Notes under the pieces: generated by a model
Told to the model about the DNA's origin: nothing
Seen by the model: the letters and a program-made list of their open reading frames with translations, nothing else
Database searches by the model: none
Source of the DNA: an uncultured Pontibacter sp.
GTDB taxonomy: Bacteria; Bacteroidota; Bacteroidia; Cytophagales; Hymenobacteraceae
Length of the DNA stretch: 64,000 nt
NCBI RefSeq assembly: GCF_947499215.1
Contig: NZ_CANMNI010000003.1
Coordinates: 682,001-746,000, forward strand
Direction: 5' to 3'
In this document: in pieces, positions 1 to 11,660 of the stretch
How the letters are laid out: every line of letters begins with the position of its first letter
Position numbering within the stretch: position 1 is the first letter of the stretch
Made by a program: the position numbers and the translations under genes

Positions 1-521
1 TCTTTGGTCTGGATGATGATGTAGTCCTTCAAGCCCTCGATCCAGAGGATATCGGCAAAGTCGACACGAACGGTTTTGTAGTCAGCCTTTACGAACATGA
101 AATCCTGCTCCGTGGCAGGTGGGGCAGAAGCGGCGGCTGGGGCTTCGGGTGCTTTTTGGCTGCGCTGCAGACGTTCTTGCGCTTTGGTGACGGCTTTCAG
201 GAAGCGATCGTAGGGGATGGGCTTGAGGAGGTAGTCTACGGCGTCGTGATTGAAGCCCTCGAGTGCATAGTTGGGGTAGGCCGTAGTGAAAATGACCAAT
301 GGTTGATGTTTGAGAATGTTCAGAAACTGTATACCCGTGAGCTCGGGCATTTCAATGTCCAGAAACATCAGGTCGATCTGCTCTTCCTGTAATACCTGCA
401 TGGCCTCCGTGGCGCTTGAACATGTTTTCACAAGATGGAGAAAAGGCAGTTTGCTCACATAGCTCTCAATAATATCGAGGGCAAGCGGTTCGTCGTCAAC
501 GGCAAGGCAGCGGATGGTCAT
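1..521 (-). CDS. LytTR-family response regulator (3' end cut by window edge)
   Basis: Cytoplasmic response regulator of a LytS/LytR-type two-component system. The 173 visible residues begin with a receiver domain: acidic pair D9/D10 in AVDDEP, probable phosphoacceptor D55 in MFLDIEMPE, and the conserved Lys100 in DYLLKP. An Ala/Pro-rich linker (about residues 118-133) leads into the start of a LytTR DNA-binding domain (FVKADYKTVRVDF, then WIEGLKDYIIIQT). The C-terminal half of LytTR lies outside the window. The histidine kinase gene ends 4 bases upstream of this ATG, so the two are surely one operon with the kinase first. The domain assignment is firm; the signal sensed and the target genes are unknown. 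Confidence 0.93.
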   Translation of the reverse strand, partial: MTIRCLAVDDEPLALDIIESYVSKLPFLHLVKTCSSATEAMQVLQEEQIDLMFLDIEMPELTGIQFLNILKHQPLVIFTTAYPNYALEGFNHDAVDYLLKPIPYDRFLKAVTKAQERLQRSQKAPEAPAAASAPPATEQDFMFVKADYKTVRVDFADILWIEGLKDYIIIQTK

Positions 522-525
522 AGGT

Positions 526-1539
526 CTATTTTTTTGTTTGGAAGTACAGTTTCAGCGAAGCGAAAAATGTATGGTCTTTTTCTTCTAAATACAGTTCGTG
601 TCGGTGAGGGTAGAGCAAGTTAAGGCGTTGCTTTAGATTTTGCAAACCAATGCCGCCAAAGTCCTTTTTTTTGTGGCTGCTGCTGTTGTTTACGGTCGAG
701 AATTGCAGCCAATCCTCCGTCACCACGAGGTTGAGCGTAATGCCCACCTCGTTGCGGCTCACCAGTCCGTGCTTAAAAGCATTTTCAACAAGCGTCATCA
801 GGAGCATGGGGGCGATCTGTTTTCCGGACGGGTCGCCTTCCACGTTCAGGCGGATACTGGTCTGCTCGCGCAGGCGCAGCTTCTGCAGGTCAATGAAATT
901 CTGAATGTGCTCCACCTCCTTCTCCAGACTCACCAGCGTGTCGTTGCTCTCGTAGAGCATGTAGCGCATCAGGAGTGAGAGTTTCATGATGGCGTCTGGC
1001 GTTTCAGGGGACTGTTTGTAGGCCAGTGAGTAGATGTTGTTGAGTGTGTTAAAAAGAAAGTGGGGGTTCACCTGCGACTTCAGGAAGTTTAGCTCGGCGG
1101 CCAGTTTCTGGTTTTCAAGCTCCTTGTTGCGCCGCTCGTTGCGGATGTAATTACCGGTTACTTTTAAAGCTGAACTGATAAACACCACAATCAAACCGGC
1201 CAGCACATAGTTAAGAATACGATCGGAGGAGTAGAGCACCGTCATACCCGGATTAAACTCCCGGAACACGTAGAAGTCAAGCGGAGAGCGTACCAGCGCA
1301 ACGGCCGTAAGGGTGAGCAAAACGACGCCGAGGTACCCAAAAATCTGGTTTCTGGCCAGAAACCGGGGGATCAGCACATACCAGTTGAGGTAGAAGATCA
1401 TCATGGCGAAGCTGAGGCCTATTAGTGAGTCGACTGCCTTGTTAAAGGTAAGGCCGCGCTGAAACTGAATGTAGAAGATCCAAGCTCCAAAAAATGCCCA
1501 AGCTGCCACGTGTATGGCTAATTTGTACCGCTTCTTCAT
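526..1539 (-). CDS. LytS-like sensor histidine kinase
   Basis: Membrane sensor kinase of the His_kinase (LytS/YehU) family. With the start at MKKRYKLAIH it is 337 residues; an in-frame ATG ten codons earlier (1569) is possible but adds a non-membrane stub. Four hydrophobic segments fill roughly residues 8-130, followed by a short coiled coil and the H-box QVNPHFLFNTLNN with phospho-His near residue 160. The N-box ENAFKHGL lies near 252-259, and a GIGLQNLKQRL G-box follows. There is no periplasmic sensing domain, as usual in this family, so the stimulus is probably membrane-borne. It is followed by its LytTR regulator after 4 bases. Confidence 0.92.
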   Translation of the reverse strand: MKKRYKLAIHVAAWAFFGAWIFYIQFQRGLTFNKAVDSLIGLSFAMMIFYLNWYVLIPRFLARNQIFGYLGVVLLTLTAVALVRSPLDFYVFREFNPGMTVLYSSDRILNYVLAGLIVVFISSALKVTGNYIRNERRNKELENQKLAAELNFLKSQVNPHFLFNTLNNIYSLAYKQSPETPDAIMKLSLLMRYMLYESNDTLVSLEKEVEHIQNFIDLQKLRLREQTSIRLNVEGDPSGKQIAPMLLMTLVENAFKHGLVSRNEVGITLNLVVTEDWLQFSTVNNSSSHKKKDFGGIGLQNLKQRLNLLYPHRHELYLEEKDHTFFASLKLYFQTKK

Positions 1540-1569
1540 GCTAAATGGTGGTAGGGCTATCAAGTTCAA

Positions 1570-1953
1570 GGCCGTATTTGGGAATGGGTGATAAAGCTAT
1601 TTAAATATCAGTCTTTTACTGAAGTTAAGCAATATTACGACGCTTCCATTTAAACGCAGCCCTATACTATACAGAAAGGCAAACCTGCCCTATTAAATCG
1701 TTTTTTTATAAGATCAAACCTGAAAAGGGCGTAAACGGTTGTTTGTATATCCTTTTCGGCTGTTCGTCTATTTCATTTTTATTTGTCCACTCAAATGCCT
1801 CCATTTGTAGCATGCTTCCCGGCTTCATGCTGTGGCGGGAGGACAGGCTTCGCGGCCTGAATTAGAGTTTAAATGTTTTTATTGTTTGTTTGTAAATCAA
1901 TAAACGCCGGCCTCTTGTAGACCGGCGCTTATTTTTTGTAAGTATGTTATAAA
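1570..1953. other. Intergenic region without a gene
   Basis: This 384-base gap lies between ligA (end) and the kinase gene (start), both on the minus strand. Apart from the hairpin at 1905-1927 I see no ORF with coding character. It should hold the promoter of the kinase/regulator operon, but I see no convincing TTG/TAnnTTTG pair on the minus strand. Confidence 0.6.
1905..1927 (-). terminator. Hairpin downstream of ligA
   Basis: CGCCGG and CCGGCG (1905-1910 and 1922-1927) form a GC-rich stem with an 11-base loop, 27 bases beyond the ligA stop. The T-tract is better in the plus direction than in the minus direction, so it may be only a weak terminator for ligA. Confidence 0.5.
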
Positions 1954-4044
<2,091 letters not shown>

Positions 4045-4092
4045 TTAGAAAGAACAATCGCCAAGGCTTAAGGTATCAGCAAAGTATAAAAA

Positions 4093-4120
4093 AAGCGGCT
4101 GCCCTTTCGAACAGCCGCTT
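4093..4120 (-). terminator. Rho-independent terminator of the DUF4920 gene
   Basis: Nine-base stem AAGCGGCTG (4093-4101) with CAGCCGCTT (4112-4120), followed on the minus strand by seven T. It lies 20 bases after the stop of the DUF4920 lipoprotein gene. Confidence 0.9.
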
Positions 4121-4139
4121 GGTAGGTATAGCGATTGAT

Positions 4140-4631
4140 TTACTTCAATTTCACGCCGTCGGCCACGAAGCGCAGCTCTTCTCTTGATTGCGTAATGGCG
4201 GCAATCTCTTCTACTGACTTACCGGCATCCTCGGCAAAGTGACGCTGGTCCTCCACAGAAATCACCTCATGCTTGGCCGTGCCGGTCATCACGACTTGGC
4301 GACCCGACAGATCCTCGACAGGCACAAAGAAACCATAGTCACGGAAGGTCACCTTCATCGTGCTGCCATCCTGCAGTTTCACATCCATCCAGCATCCTTT
4401 GGACTGGCAGCTCTCTACGATCTCGGCAGTGACGGTAGCCTGAACAGAATCCTGATCACCAATAGCCTCTTGTAATTGAGCTGTGGATATAATGTTCTCT
4501 TCTGCAAACGCAGCGCCGTAGGTGTTTTCTGTCTGAAAGGCGGCTTCTGCTTCGTTTTCCGTTTCGGGTTTGGTCTGTGAGCAAGCCTGAAGGGTAGCGG
4601 CTGCCAGCAGCAAGACAAATAAGTTTCTCAT
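4140..4631 (-). CDS. DUF4920 lipoprotein
   Basis: A 163-residue protein of the DUF4920 family, found in Bacteroidota and of unknown function. The N-terminus is a lipoprotein signal with lipobox LQAC (cleavage before Cys17), so it should be anchored in the envelope facing the periplasm. The conserved core includes ESCQSKGCWMDV, with two cysteines four residues apart that could form a disulfide or bind metal, then the FRDYGFFVP segment. Single-gene unit with its own terminator. The family call is fairly sure; the function is open. Confidence 0.85.
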   Translation of the reverse strand: MRNLFVLLLAAATLQACSQTKPETENEAEAAFQTENTYGAAFAEENIISTAQLQEAIGDQDSVQATVTAEIVESCQSKGCWMDVKLQDGSTMKVTFRDYGFFVPVEDLSGRQVVMTGTAKHEVISVEDQRHFAEDAGKSVEEIAAITQSREELRFVADGVKLK

Positions 4632-4759
4632 ATGGGTGTGCGGTTGGTTGGTTACGCCAAATATAGCGATTTGAACAGATACTGAAAATCAGGGAGAAAT
4701 CTTATTTACAGCTGTGCTGAACCTACCAGCTAAGGCTGTTATAAAAGGTATAGCCCATG

Positions 4760-7084
4760 CTAGTCCAGTGCTCTATTCTGAAAGAGAAGGAACCCGAGAT
4801 GAAACAATACGCCCCACTCTTTGGTCTTGTCGTTGTAGTAATTGAGGCTCAGAGCGGCCGGCCCCAGTATGCCGTGGTACACCACAGCTGCCGTGGCCGC
4901 CACGCCCGTGCCTGTGAACCTTTTGCCATAGTAGGCCTGCTGTCTGTCATCTTGCAAAATCGGGCGGTAGGGCTGAAACAAATAACCCTCTGTGCGGGCC
5001 TCGAGCCGTGGCGTGATCAGGTATACGTATTGTAGACCTCCTGCTGCAAACTGATGTGCCCTAAAACGGTCTAGAAACAAAGTGCGGCTGTCAGCCAGCG
5101 GGTGGAAGGCCGGCGCAATGGTCAGGGTAGAGCGGTAGTTGTTATAGAAAGGCTGCGTGGAGAGCACGCCCTCCAGTCTGTAGCCTATCCGGTGGTTGCC
5201 AATGCCTATGTAATCCTCAAAGCTCAGGCGGCCATAGAACCAGTTATGCTCCCCTGACAGGCTTAGCGATTCGTTAGCCGTAGAGCCGGGAGTATACTTT
5301 TCGGTAGCGCTGACCAAGCGACCCGTGGCCGTGAACATGCGCCCGTTGGAAGGGTACTGCTTGTGATTGAGCGCGCCGCGTCTGAAAGCGGCACTAACCG
5401 TGTACGCGCCGGTGGCTGTGCGGTCAAGCGTATCGGATCGCTGTATCTCGAGTCGGTTACTATACTTGTCAATATGTTGTACGTAGGCACCACTGAGCAC
5501 CAGTTTGCCCTTGTATGTATTGGTAAAGCCAAGATTAAGGGCAAAATTACGATCAGTCTGTTCCAACAGCGGCAGGTTGTTACGCTCCAGCAGCAAACCG
5601 GTCGTAGAAAGGAAATTCCAGTGGTTGTATGTAAAGGCGGGTTCTATATAGTAGGGCAGGCTGGCCGGTACATCGATGCGCGTACGCAGCTGAGCGCCTT
5701 GGTAAAACCTGCCGGTCTGAATACTGCCTGCGAAGGTATAGAGCTGTCGACCTAGCACGCTGTACTCCAGCCCGGCGTAGATGTTGTCGATCGGGCGGGA
5801 GGCAAGGACCCCTCCCAAGGCGATCTTCAGGCCGTCCTCCTTCTTCACATTCAACTGAAAATCGTAAGCTTTGGCTTGCGGGTCGTAGCGCATGGTCGGG
5901 TACAGGCTCCTGAAATTTTCAATGGCCGCCAGACGGTAGTAGCCTTTTTTTACCTCTTGCATGGTATAGCCCTCCTCGAGAGAGCTTTTGAAGAAACGGG
6001 ACACGAAACTTTGCTGGTTCCGTTCTAAGCCCTGAATTTGTATCTTTTGAAAGGAATGGGGCTGGAACCCGCTTCTGAACTTCTCCCGTTTTGCTACCAA
6101 GGTCTCTGCACCTACCCTGCGTTTTATCTTGGAGCGTATGTAGTCCATTTTTTGGTTCGCCTCTTCGTACCCAGCCGCGAAAAAATCCTCCACATTTTTA
6201 AAGTCTAGGGAGGTAAGGTTGCCAAGGTCAGGCTGCAGGTAGATGTCTCTCTCGCTGAGTGCAGTGGAGTCAGAGTTCGACATCATGGCATAGAGCAAGG
6301 TATAGGCCAAGTCAAAATCATCATTTTCATAGGGGTACTCGCTATAGGTCTTAGACGAAACATTCACCCCGATGATGATGTCAGGCTTAAAGTCGTTTCG
6401 GGCCACATCCACAGGAAAGTTATTGTACAGGCCTCCGTCAAACAGCAGACGTTTTTCAATCCGGATGGGCTTGTAGAACAGCGGTACTGTAAGTGTGGCC
6501 CTAACGGCATCGGCCAACTGCCCTTTACGCAAAATTACTTGCTGCTGCGTAAAGATATCGGCGGCGACGCAGCGGTAGGGCACCATTAGTTTGTCGAAGT
6601 CGTAGCCTGCGCGGGCTGCGGGTTGGGAGAGGAGTTGGGCCAATGCGAAATTGAGCGAGGCGTCATTCACCAGATTGGAGGTAAGCTTGGCCTGAAAAGC
6701 CGAGTCGATCGCCACGTGCAGCTTCAGTAGGGCCGGATTGGGGTCGGGCGAAGCGAAGTTGTAGGTATAGTTCTGCTCCGGTTTGCCGGTAGCCCAAGCC
6801 TGAAATGCCTCTGTGTGGACCAAGTACTCGATCTCGGCAGGGGAATAGCCTGCCGCGTACAGCGCCCCCACGATGCCGCCCATGGAGGTGCCCACAATGT
6901 AGTCGATCGGGATGTTGTTTTCCTCCAATGCCTTCAGGACGCCCACATGCGCTAAACCCTTGGCACCGCCGCCGCTTAGCACGAGGGCCACTTTCTGGGC
7001 ATGGCTCGCCGTGGCAGTCGCAAGTAGGAGGAGAAAGGCAAATAGCAGATGCAAAATAATTCGGCTAGTTGCCTGTTGGCACAT
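4760..7084 (-). CDS. Patatin-like phospholipase fused to POTRA and outer-membrane barrel
   Basis: A predicted type Vd-like (PlpD/FplA type) protein: an exported patatin lipase joined to an Omp85-type barrel. With the start at MCQQATSRII it has 774 residues and a signal peptide ending near SHAQ; an ATG at 7117 is the alternative. The oxyanion motif GGGAKGLAHVG, nucleophile elbow GTSMGG (Ser67) and DGG motif (Asp216) give a complete Ser-Asp dyad. A POTRA-like stretch (IQIQGLERNQQSF onward) is followed by repeated amphipathic strands up to the end. It most likely acts at the outer membrane on phospholipids. It follows the YceI-like gene after 46 bases (13 if the longer start is used), suggesting co-transcription. 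Confidence 0.9.
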   Translation of the reverse strand: MCQQATSRIILHLLFAFLLLLATATASHAQKVALVLSGGGAKGLAHVGVLKALEENNIPIDYIVGTSMGGIVGALYAAGYSPAEIEYLVHTEAFQAWATGKPEQNYTYNFASPDPNPALLKLHVAIDSAFQAKLTSNLVNDASLNFALAQLLSQPAARAGYDFDKLMVPYRCVAADIFTQQQVILRKGQLADAVRATLTVPLFYKPIRIEKRLLFDGGLYNNFPVDVARNDFKPDIIIGVNVSSKTYSEYPYENDDFDLAYTLLYAMMSNSDSTALSERDIYLQPDLGNLTSLDFKNVEDFFAAGYEEANQKMDYIRSKIKRRVGAETLVAKREKFRSGFQPHSFQKIQIQGLERNQQSFVSRFFKSSLEEGYTMQEVKKGYYRLAAIENFRSLYPTMRYDPQAKAYDFQLNVKKEDGLKIALGGVLASRPIDNIYAGLEYSVLGRQLYTFAGSIQTGRFYQGAQLRTRIDVPASLPYYIEPAFTYNHWNFLSTTGLLLERNNLPLLEQTDRNFALNLGFTNTYKGKLVLSGAYVQHIDKYSNRLEIQRSDTLDRTATGAYTVSAAFRRGALNHKQYPSNGRMFTATGRLVSATEKYTPGSTANESLSLSGEHNWFYGRLSFEDYIGIGNHRIGYRLEGVLSTQPFYNNYRSTLTIAPAFHPLADSRTLFLDRFRAHQFAAGGLQYVYLITPRLEARTEGYLFQPYRPILQDDRQQAYYGKRFTGTGVAATAAVVYHGILGPAALSLNYYNDKTKEWGVLFHLGFLLFQNRALD

Positions 7085-7130
7085 GTATAGGCTATTGAAA
7101 GCCAGCGGGTGAAACATGTTATAGCTTCGG

Positions 7131-7697
7131 TTATCGGTTTCTCAGATCGGCCCAGCGGGCACTGTGTATGGTAAACAGGATACGGCCTGTTAAAATGGGG
7201 GTATAGCGTGCAGGCACTTTCAGTCGCATACTCTGTAGCATCAGCTCAAAACTGGTGCTGAAAGTGATCATGTTGCGATCAGGCGTGAAGGTTACCGGCA
7301 CCACCGTCTCTTTGATGATACCCTGTATATTGATAAAAATACGGCTGTTCAGCGTTTGTCGATTACGGTTGCCTGCGTTTATCTGTTCTACGGGTGCCTC
7401 TATTTCGAAGTAAATATCCGGAAAGCGGGAAGAGAAAAATACATCCTGTGCCATGGCAACGGGTGTAGAATCGTTGGCCGGCAACAGCATGGCGATCGGA
7501 AGCAGACACTCTAACCGACGGGTGTTCTCATTGTAGCGCACAAGCATTTTGTTCGAGGCAAAGTCATAGGTGCTGCGCTCGCCCTCCAGCGAAACAAAGA
7601 TGCTGTTGTTGGAGGTATAGGGTATGCGATGTTGCTGTGCCCGCACCGATACCATTGTCAGTAAAATAAGAAGTACAGGCAGTAAGTGTTTTGTCAT
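7131..7697 (-). CDS. Exported YceI-like protein
   Basis: A small secreted protein, 188 residues from MTKHLLPVLL (an ATG at 7715 is also in frame). A signal peptide ends near SVRAQ. The remainder is beta-rich, with FFSSRFPDIYFEIEA, INIQGIIKE and a C-terminal ILFTIHSARW strand, a pattern resembling YceI/lipocalin-like periplasmic proteins that bind lipophilic molecules. I call this family with only moderate confidence. It is directly upstream of, and probably in one transcript with, the patatin-barrel gene, which would make a lipid-related role plausible (inference). Confidence 0.6.
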   Translation of the reverse strand: MTKHLLPVLLILLTMVSVRAQQHRIPYTSNNSIFVSLEGERSTYDFASNKMLVRYNENTRRLECLLPIAMLLPANDSTPVAMAQDVFFSSRFPDIYFEIEAPVEQINAGNRNRQTLNSRIFINIQGIIKETVVPVTFTPDRNMITFSTSFELMLQSMRLKVPARYTPILTGRILFTIHSARWADLRNR

Positions 7698-7988
7698 AGT
7701 ATGGCCAAGTGACATGTACTCCTGCTAACGCAAAAGGAACAGGAAAGATAATGTGGAGGTCTTCTTTTTAAGGTTTGCACGAAATCAGATATACCCACTT
7801 GCCGCCATCTTGTGATCGTATGGCGAAAATAAAGCAGAATTTAACCAGCAAATCATATTTTTTGTGACGCATTTATAAAACTATAAACAGGCTGTACTGG
7901 TATATAGAAAGAGAAAAACTATCCTTAATCCTATTAGTGAGGTATGTCCTTAGCGAATGGCTGGGAATGCTTGGGGAGAGGGCTCAAC

Positions 7989-8615
7989 ATGAATCAGGAC
8001 AGAAAGAATAAAGTAGACGCGCGCCAAGGTTCAGCCTTTGGTAAAATTGAGCACATGCACCCTATTCGGATGCTGCTCTACCTGTCTATGATCGGAATTG
8101 GCGTTCTTTTCTTCGTGCTGATCGTGGCCTTTGTCAGAACCGGTGGTTTTGGCAGTGAGCAATTTACGCTACCAAAGTTTTTCAGTGTCAGCACGCTACT
8201 ACTGCTCTTTAGCAGCTACACCATCAACAAAATACCCCGCATTTATAAAAAAGACAAGCTCCGCAAAATGACCCGCTATCTGGCGATCACGTTTTTGCTG
8301 GCCGCCGCCTTTATTGGGGCGCAAGTGCTGGGCTGGCGTGAGCTTACTGTCTCTGGGGCCTATTTCTCAGGCAAGGCCTCAGGTAGTTACCTATACCTGA
8401 TCACGGCACTGCATTTACTGCACTTATTGGGCGGTTTAATCTTTCTGGCCTTCCTGTTGTTTAAAACGGCACATATGGCCAGCGACGGGGTGCGCAGCCT
8501 AATTTTTATCCGAGATCCCTACCGCCGCCTGCAGCTTTCCATGCTCTGCACCTACTGGCATTTTCTGGGCCTGCTTTGGCTCAGCCTCTATCTTGTCATC
8601 CTCTTCATGGCCTAG
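7989..8615 (+). CDS. Heme-copper oxidase subunit III-family protein
   Basis: An integral membrane protein of 208 residues from MNQDRKNKVD; an upstream in-frame ATG at 7944 would add 15 residues with no family resemblance. About five hydrophobic helices and the loop ITALHLLHLLGGLIFL plus CTYWHFLGLLWLSLYLVIL match cytochrome c oxidase subunit III (CtaE/CyoC). No subunit I or II gene is adjacent, so it is an orphan subunit III, as often seen in Bacteroidota. Its stop overlaps the stop of the convergent CHU_C gene by four bases. Confidence 0.82.
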   Translation: MNQDRKNKVDARQGSAFGKIEHMHPIRMLLYLSMIGIGVLFFVLIVAFVRTGGFGSEQFTLPKFFSVSTLLLLFSSYTINKIPRIYKKDKLRKMTRYLAITFLLAAAFIGAQVLGWRELTVSGAYFSGKASGSYLYLITALHLLHLLGGLIFLAFLLFKTAHMASDGVRSLIFIRDPYRRLQLSMLCTYWHFLGLLWLSLYLVILFMA

Positions 8616-10801
8616 CGCACCAGCGTAACGGAGCCCTTGAATTTGTCAGCCCCTAAGTCAATCACGTAGAAATATACTCCGTCGTTCACGCCCTTTCCGT
8701 CCCATTTAAAGTTATGCTCGGTACTGGAGAACACCTCTTTGCCCCAGCGGTTATAGATGCGGATGTGCTGGAAAGCACTCGTGCACGCATCAGCCGGCAT
8801 ACCCGGTATCTCAAAAAAGTCGTTTAGTCCGTCCTCATTCGGGGTAAAGATGTTTGGCGGAACAAAGGAGCGGTATTCAGGTGCCTTTACGCGGAACTCC
8901 ATCACGATTGTCTGATCAGGGGAGGGCGAGCAGGCGTCCTCGCTCAAGCTGAAGGTGACACGGCTTACCCCCTGTGTAAAGGCATCGCAAGTCGCCACCC
9001 AGTTGAATTTACCTTCAGCGGTTCCAAATCCCCCGGTAGAGGTAAAGGTCATACCCAAGTCGGCTAAGTTAAAACCATCTCCAACCGCCCGCATACTCAG
9101 GAGGTGCTTGTCAAGGTCCGTTCCATTAAACAAAGCCTCAAAAGGCTCATTTAGGTCAACCTCAAAAACGAGCGTCTGCTTGTCTGTGGTGAGCACGGGC
9201 ACTTGGTTCGGGTAGTCGGTGCGTACCTCTATGCGTTCGGTGCGGGACACAGCTTCGCCGCAGACCATGGAGGTAGCCGTAAAATCAATCAGATAGGAGG
9301 GCTGCCGCAGTGCCTCACAGTCAATAAGCCATGAAAAAGGAGACATGACCTGACCTATTCCGGTTCGATTTTCGAAATTGATCGGTACGGTACCTAGGTT
9401 AAAGTTTACGCCCGTAGCCGTAATGGAAACTTCCTCATCGTCGGGGTCAAAGCCCAACACATTGAAGTCAATAAGATCGTTTTCACGGACAATGAAGACC
9501 CGATCTGGCTTGGAAATTTCAATGGATGGTGGCTCATTAGGTATAGGCTCGATGATGAAGCTGACCTCCAGCGTATCTTGCCGGGGCAGACTGCAGCCAT
9601 TGTCCTTAACGATCAGGTTCATTTTATATACCTTTCCCTCAGTGTCAAAACATTCGTCGAAACACAGCGTGGCCTTTAAGGAGTCGGTACCCGCTGTGCT
9701 GTTTACGATGCCTGTCGTGGCTCCTGAGAAAGAGTATAAGTCGCTTGTAAAGTTGACAGGCCGCGCATAGAGCGTAAGCGCAGAATTGGGGTCAGGGTCT
9801 GTAAAAACCACATTCAGACAACGGGCATCGGTAGGGCTGATGCGAATCACATCCCCTTTCTTGTAAAAGTCAGTTTGTCCATTCGCTCGGGCCTGTACCA
9901 CAGGACTGTCGTTCCGCGGGCAGTCTTTTACAAGCAGCTGAAAATCACGTCGCACTTCTCCAATCTTCACGCCGTCGCGATACTCTTGCGCCCGCACGCC
10001 AAACACATACAGACCCGCGCTTGCAGGGCGCACGGTCAGGCGTCCGGTTTGTGACTCTATCGTGATGGGAGGTGAGCCCAGTATCTGACTGGTGCGGCTA
10101 TAGCCGGGTCGCCACGTAATTTCTGGGTAGGGCGCTGGGCTCGGTGGTGGTGCCGCATTGTACGGGTCAGGAGTACTGTAGCCATTTAGAGGGGTAACCA
10201 TATCATACACAAGCGAGTCGCCGTCAGCATCTGTCCCACTAAAATCGTAATAAAAGAGATCATTGGCACAGGCATAATCGCTCAGCGGCGGGAAAAGCCT
10301 TGGTGAAGAGTTTACAAACGGTGCATTGTTTTTGGTGACAGGCGGAAACTCCATGTAGAAAGCCTGCGCGGCGTCTTCTGGCCGCACAATGTTATTGATG
10401 GTGCGGTTGCGGCAACAGCGTTCCCAGACAACATAATACCCCTGTGGACCGCTAAAGGACTGAGGGGAGAGAAACACGTCCTGATAATAGATCAGCCTTC
10501 TGGTGCGCAACTCCCCGATGGTGCAGGCTATATCAGTATAATTTACAAATGTATTGCTGCGCAGCGGCATGTACACATCCATTTTGAAAGCATTGGTCTG
10601 CTTGTCAAATATCCGGACTCTTACCTGCTGGTCCAGCGCACCCGGATCCCCGTTCACATCGTCAAAATAGAGGTTGAGGGTGAGGCGGTAGTAATACCCT
10701 TCCCGATGCTGCAGCTCAAACTCTCCGCCTACGATGTGGGTGGCCGCCGCCTGCAGGCTTAGCATAAACAGACTAAGTAAGAGGAGTAGAAGCTGCTTCA
10801 T
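8612..10801 (-). CDS. Gliding motility-associated C-terminal domain (CHU_C) surface protein
   Basis: A 729-residue exported protein. The signal peptide (MKQLLLLLLSLFMLSLQAAA) is followed by a domain beginning THIVGGEFEL, and then Ig/cadherin-like beta repeats with several DPD and DADGD acidic turns, probably calcium-binding. The last 85 or so residues start FVPPNIFTPNEDGLND and contain IYNRWGKEVF and DGKGVNDGVYFYVI. That is the CHU_C signature, a type B sorting signal for the type IX secretion system. It is expected to be exported across the outer membrane and displayed or released. The substrate or adhesive role cannot be read from sequence. Tail-to-tail overlap of four bases with the oxidase subunit gene. 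Confidence 0.92.
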   Translation of the reverse strand: MKQLLLLLLSLFMLSLQAAATHIVGGEFELQHREGYYYRLTLNLYFDDVNGDPGALDQQVRVRIFDKQTNAFKMDVYMPLRSNTFVNYTDIACTIGELRTRRLIYYQDVFLSPQSFSGPQGYYVVWERCCRNRTINNIVRPEDAAQAFYMEFPPVTKNNAPFVNSSPRLFPPLSDYACANDLFYYDFSGTDADGDSLVYDMVTPLNGYSTPDPYNAAPPPSPAPYPEITWRPGYSRTSQILGSPPITIESQTGRLTVRPASAGLYVFGVRAQEYRDGVKIGEVRRDFQLLVKDCPRNDSPVVQARANGQTDFYKKGDVIRISPTDARCLNVVFTDPDPNSALTLYARPVNFTSDLYSFSGATTGIVNSTAGTDSLKATLCFDECFDTEGKVYKMNLIVKDNGCSLPRQDTLEVSFIIEPIPNEPPSIEISKPDRVFIVRENDLIDFNVLGFDPDDEEVSITATGVNFNLGTVPINFENRTGIGQVMSPFSWLIDCEALRQPSYLIDFTATSMVCGEAVSRTERIEVRTDYPNQVPVLTTDKQTLVFEVDLNEPFEALFNGTDLDKHLLSMRAVGDGFNLADLGMTFTSTGGFGTAEGKFNWVATCDAFTQGVSRVTFSLSEDACSPSPDQTIVMEFRVKAPEYRSFVPPNIFTPNEDGLNDFFEIPGMPADACTSAFQHIRIYNRWGKEVFSSTEHNFKWDGKGVNDGVYFYVIDLGADKFKGSVTLVR

Positions 10802-11116
10802 GAATTAGGGATTACTAATATTACGAATACTTGTAGAGGCAGTAGCAAGTGCTAGCTGTCTTCACGGTTTTTAAGTTACATTAAAACACGTAATTTACCT
10901 ATCTGCCCCAAAATATTTATTGTTACATAACCCAACATTCAGGTAACATTTTCGTTATAGTGCTTCTGGGAATCTTCTTAAAACTGCAATTAAGAACCGA
11001 AATAATACTGTTTATACGCTGTTAAAACAAATCCAGCGAAGCAGGGTTAAGTATCAAGCATCTGTTAAGATGCTGTTTGTCAAATTGATCGTTTACCGAC
11101 TAATGTATATACCATC
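10802..11116. promoter_or_regulatory. Divergent intergenic region
   Basis: 315 AT-rich bases between the divergent CHU_C gene and the GreA-like gene. It must hold promoters in both directions. I see no ORF, no strong hairpin and no clear -7/-33 pair that I could assign with confidence. Confidence 0.4.
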
Positions 11117-11581
11117 ATGACGTTAACACAAGAACTTGAACTGAAGAAAAAGTTGCTGCAAGAGTCCAACAAGATACTGAGTGGGCAGATACAGGCGGCT
11201 AAAGAAGCCATGGACGAAGCGCAGGAGAGTGCCAATGAGCACCATGGCGCCATCGAAGATAAGTTTGAATCGTTTAGGGAGGCCTGCCAGATACAGCGTG
11301 ACATGTACGCTAGGCAGCTCGATGAACTGATCACGACCATGGGCCTGCTCAAACGGGTTAATGCCACGAAGGAGAACAAAGAGGTCTCATTTGGTGCCGT
11401 AGTCATGACGGAACTGCAAAACTACTTTATTGGGGTGAGTCTAGGTGAGTTGAAGCTCGAAGGGGAGTCCTTTTACGCAATTTCGAGTATGTCGCCACTG
11501 TACAAAGCCATGGCTGGCAAGATGAGCGGGGAGACCTTTGTCTTCCGTGACAAGGAGTACAAAGTGCTGCAGGTATTTTAG
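11117..11581 (+). CDS. GreA/GreB C-terminal-domain-like coiled-coil protein
   Basis: A 154-residue cytoplasmic protein. Residues 1-80 form a charged helical coiled coil (TLTQELELKKKLLQESNKIL onward). Residues 95-154 (GAVVMTELQNYFIGVSLG to DKEYKVLQVF) look like the FKBP-like C-terminal domain of GreA/GreB factors. Homologues in Bacteroidota are often mis-named 3-oxoacyl-ACP synthase. By analogy it may contact RNA polymerase through the secondary channel, but the acidic tip residues of GreA are not obvious, so a cleavage activity is doubtful. It stands alone and ends at a bidirectional terminator. Confidence 0.65.
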   Translation: MTLTQELELKKKLLQESNKILSGQIQAAKEAMDEAQESANEHHGAIEDKFESFREACQIQRDMYARQLDELITTMGLLKRVNATKENKEVSFGAVVMTELQNYFIGVSLGELKLEGESFYAISSMSPLYKAMAGKMSGETFVFRDKEYKVLQVF

Positions 11582-11660
11582 TTATATGCCGTATGTGGGC
11601 GACACTGCCAACCTTTTGTGCAAAAATGAGTTTAACTAGATAGTAAAGGGTTGAAAATGG

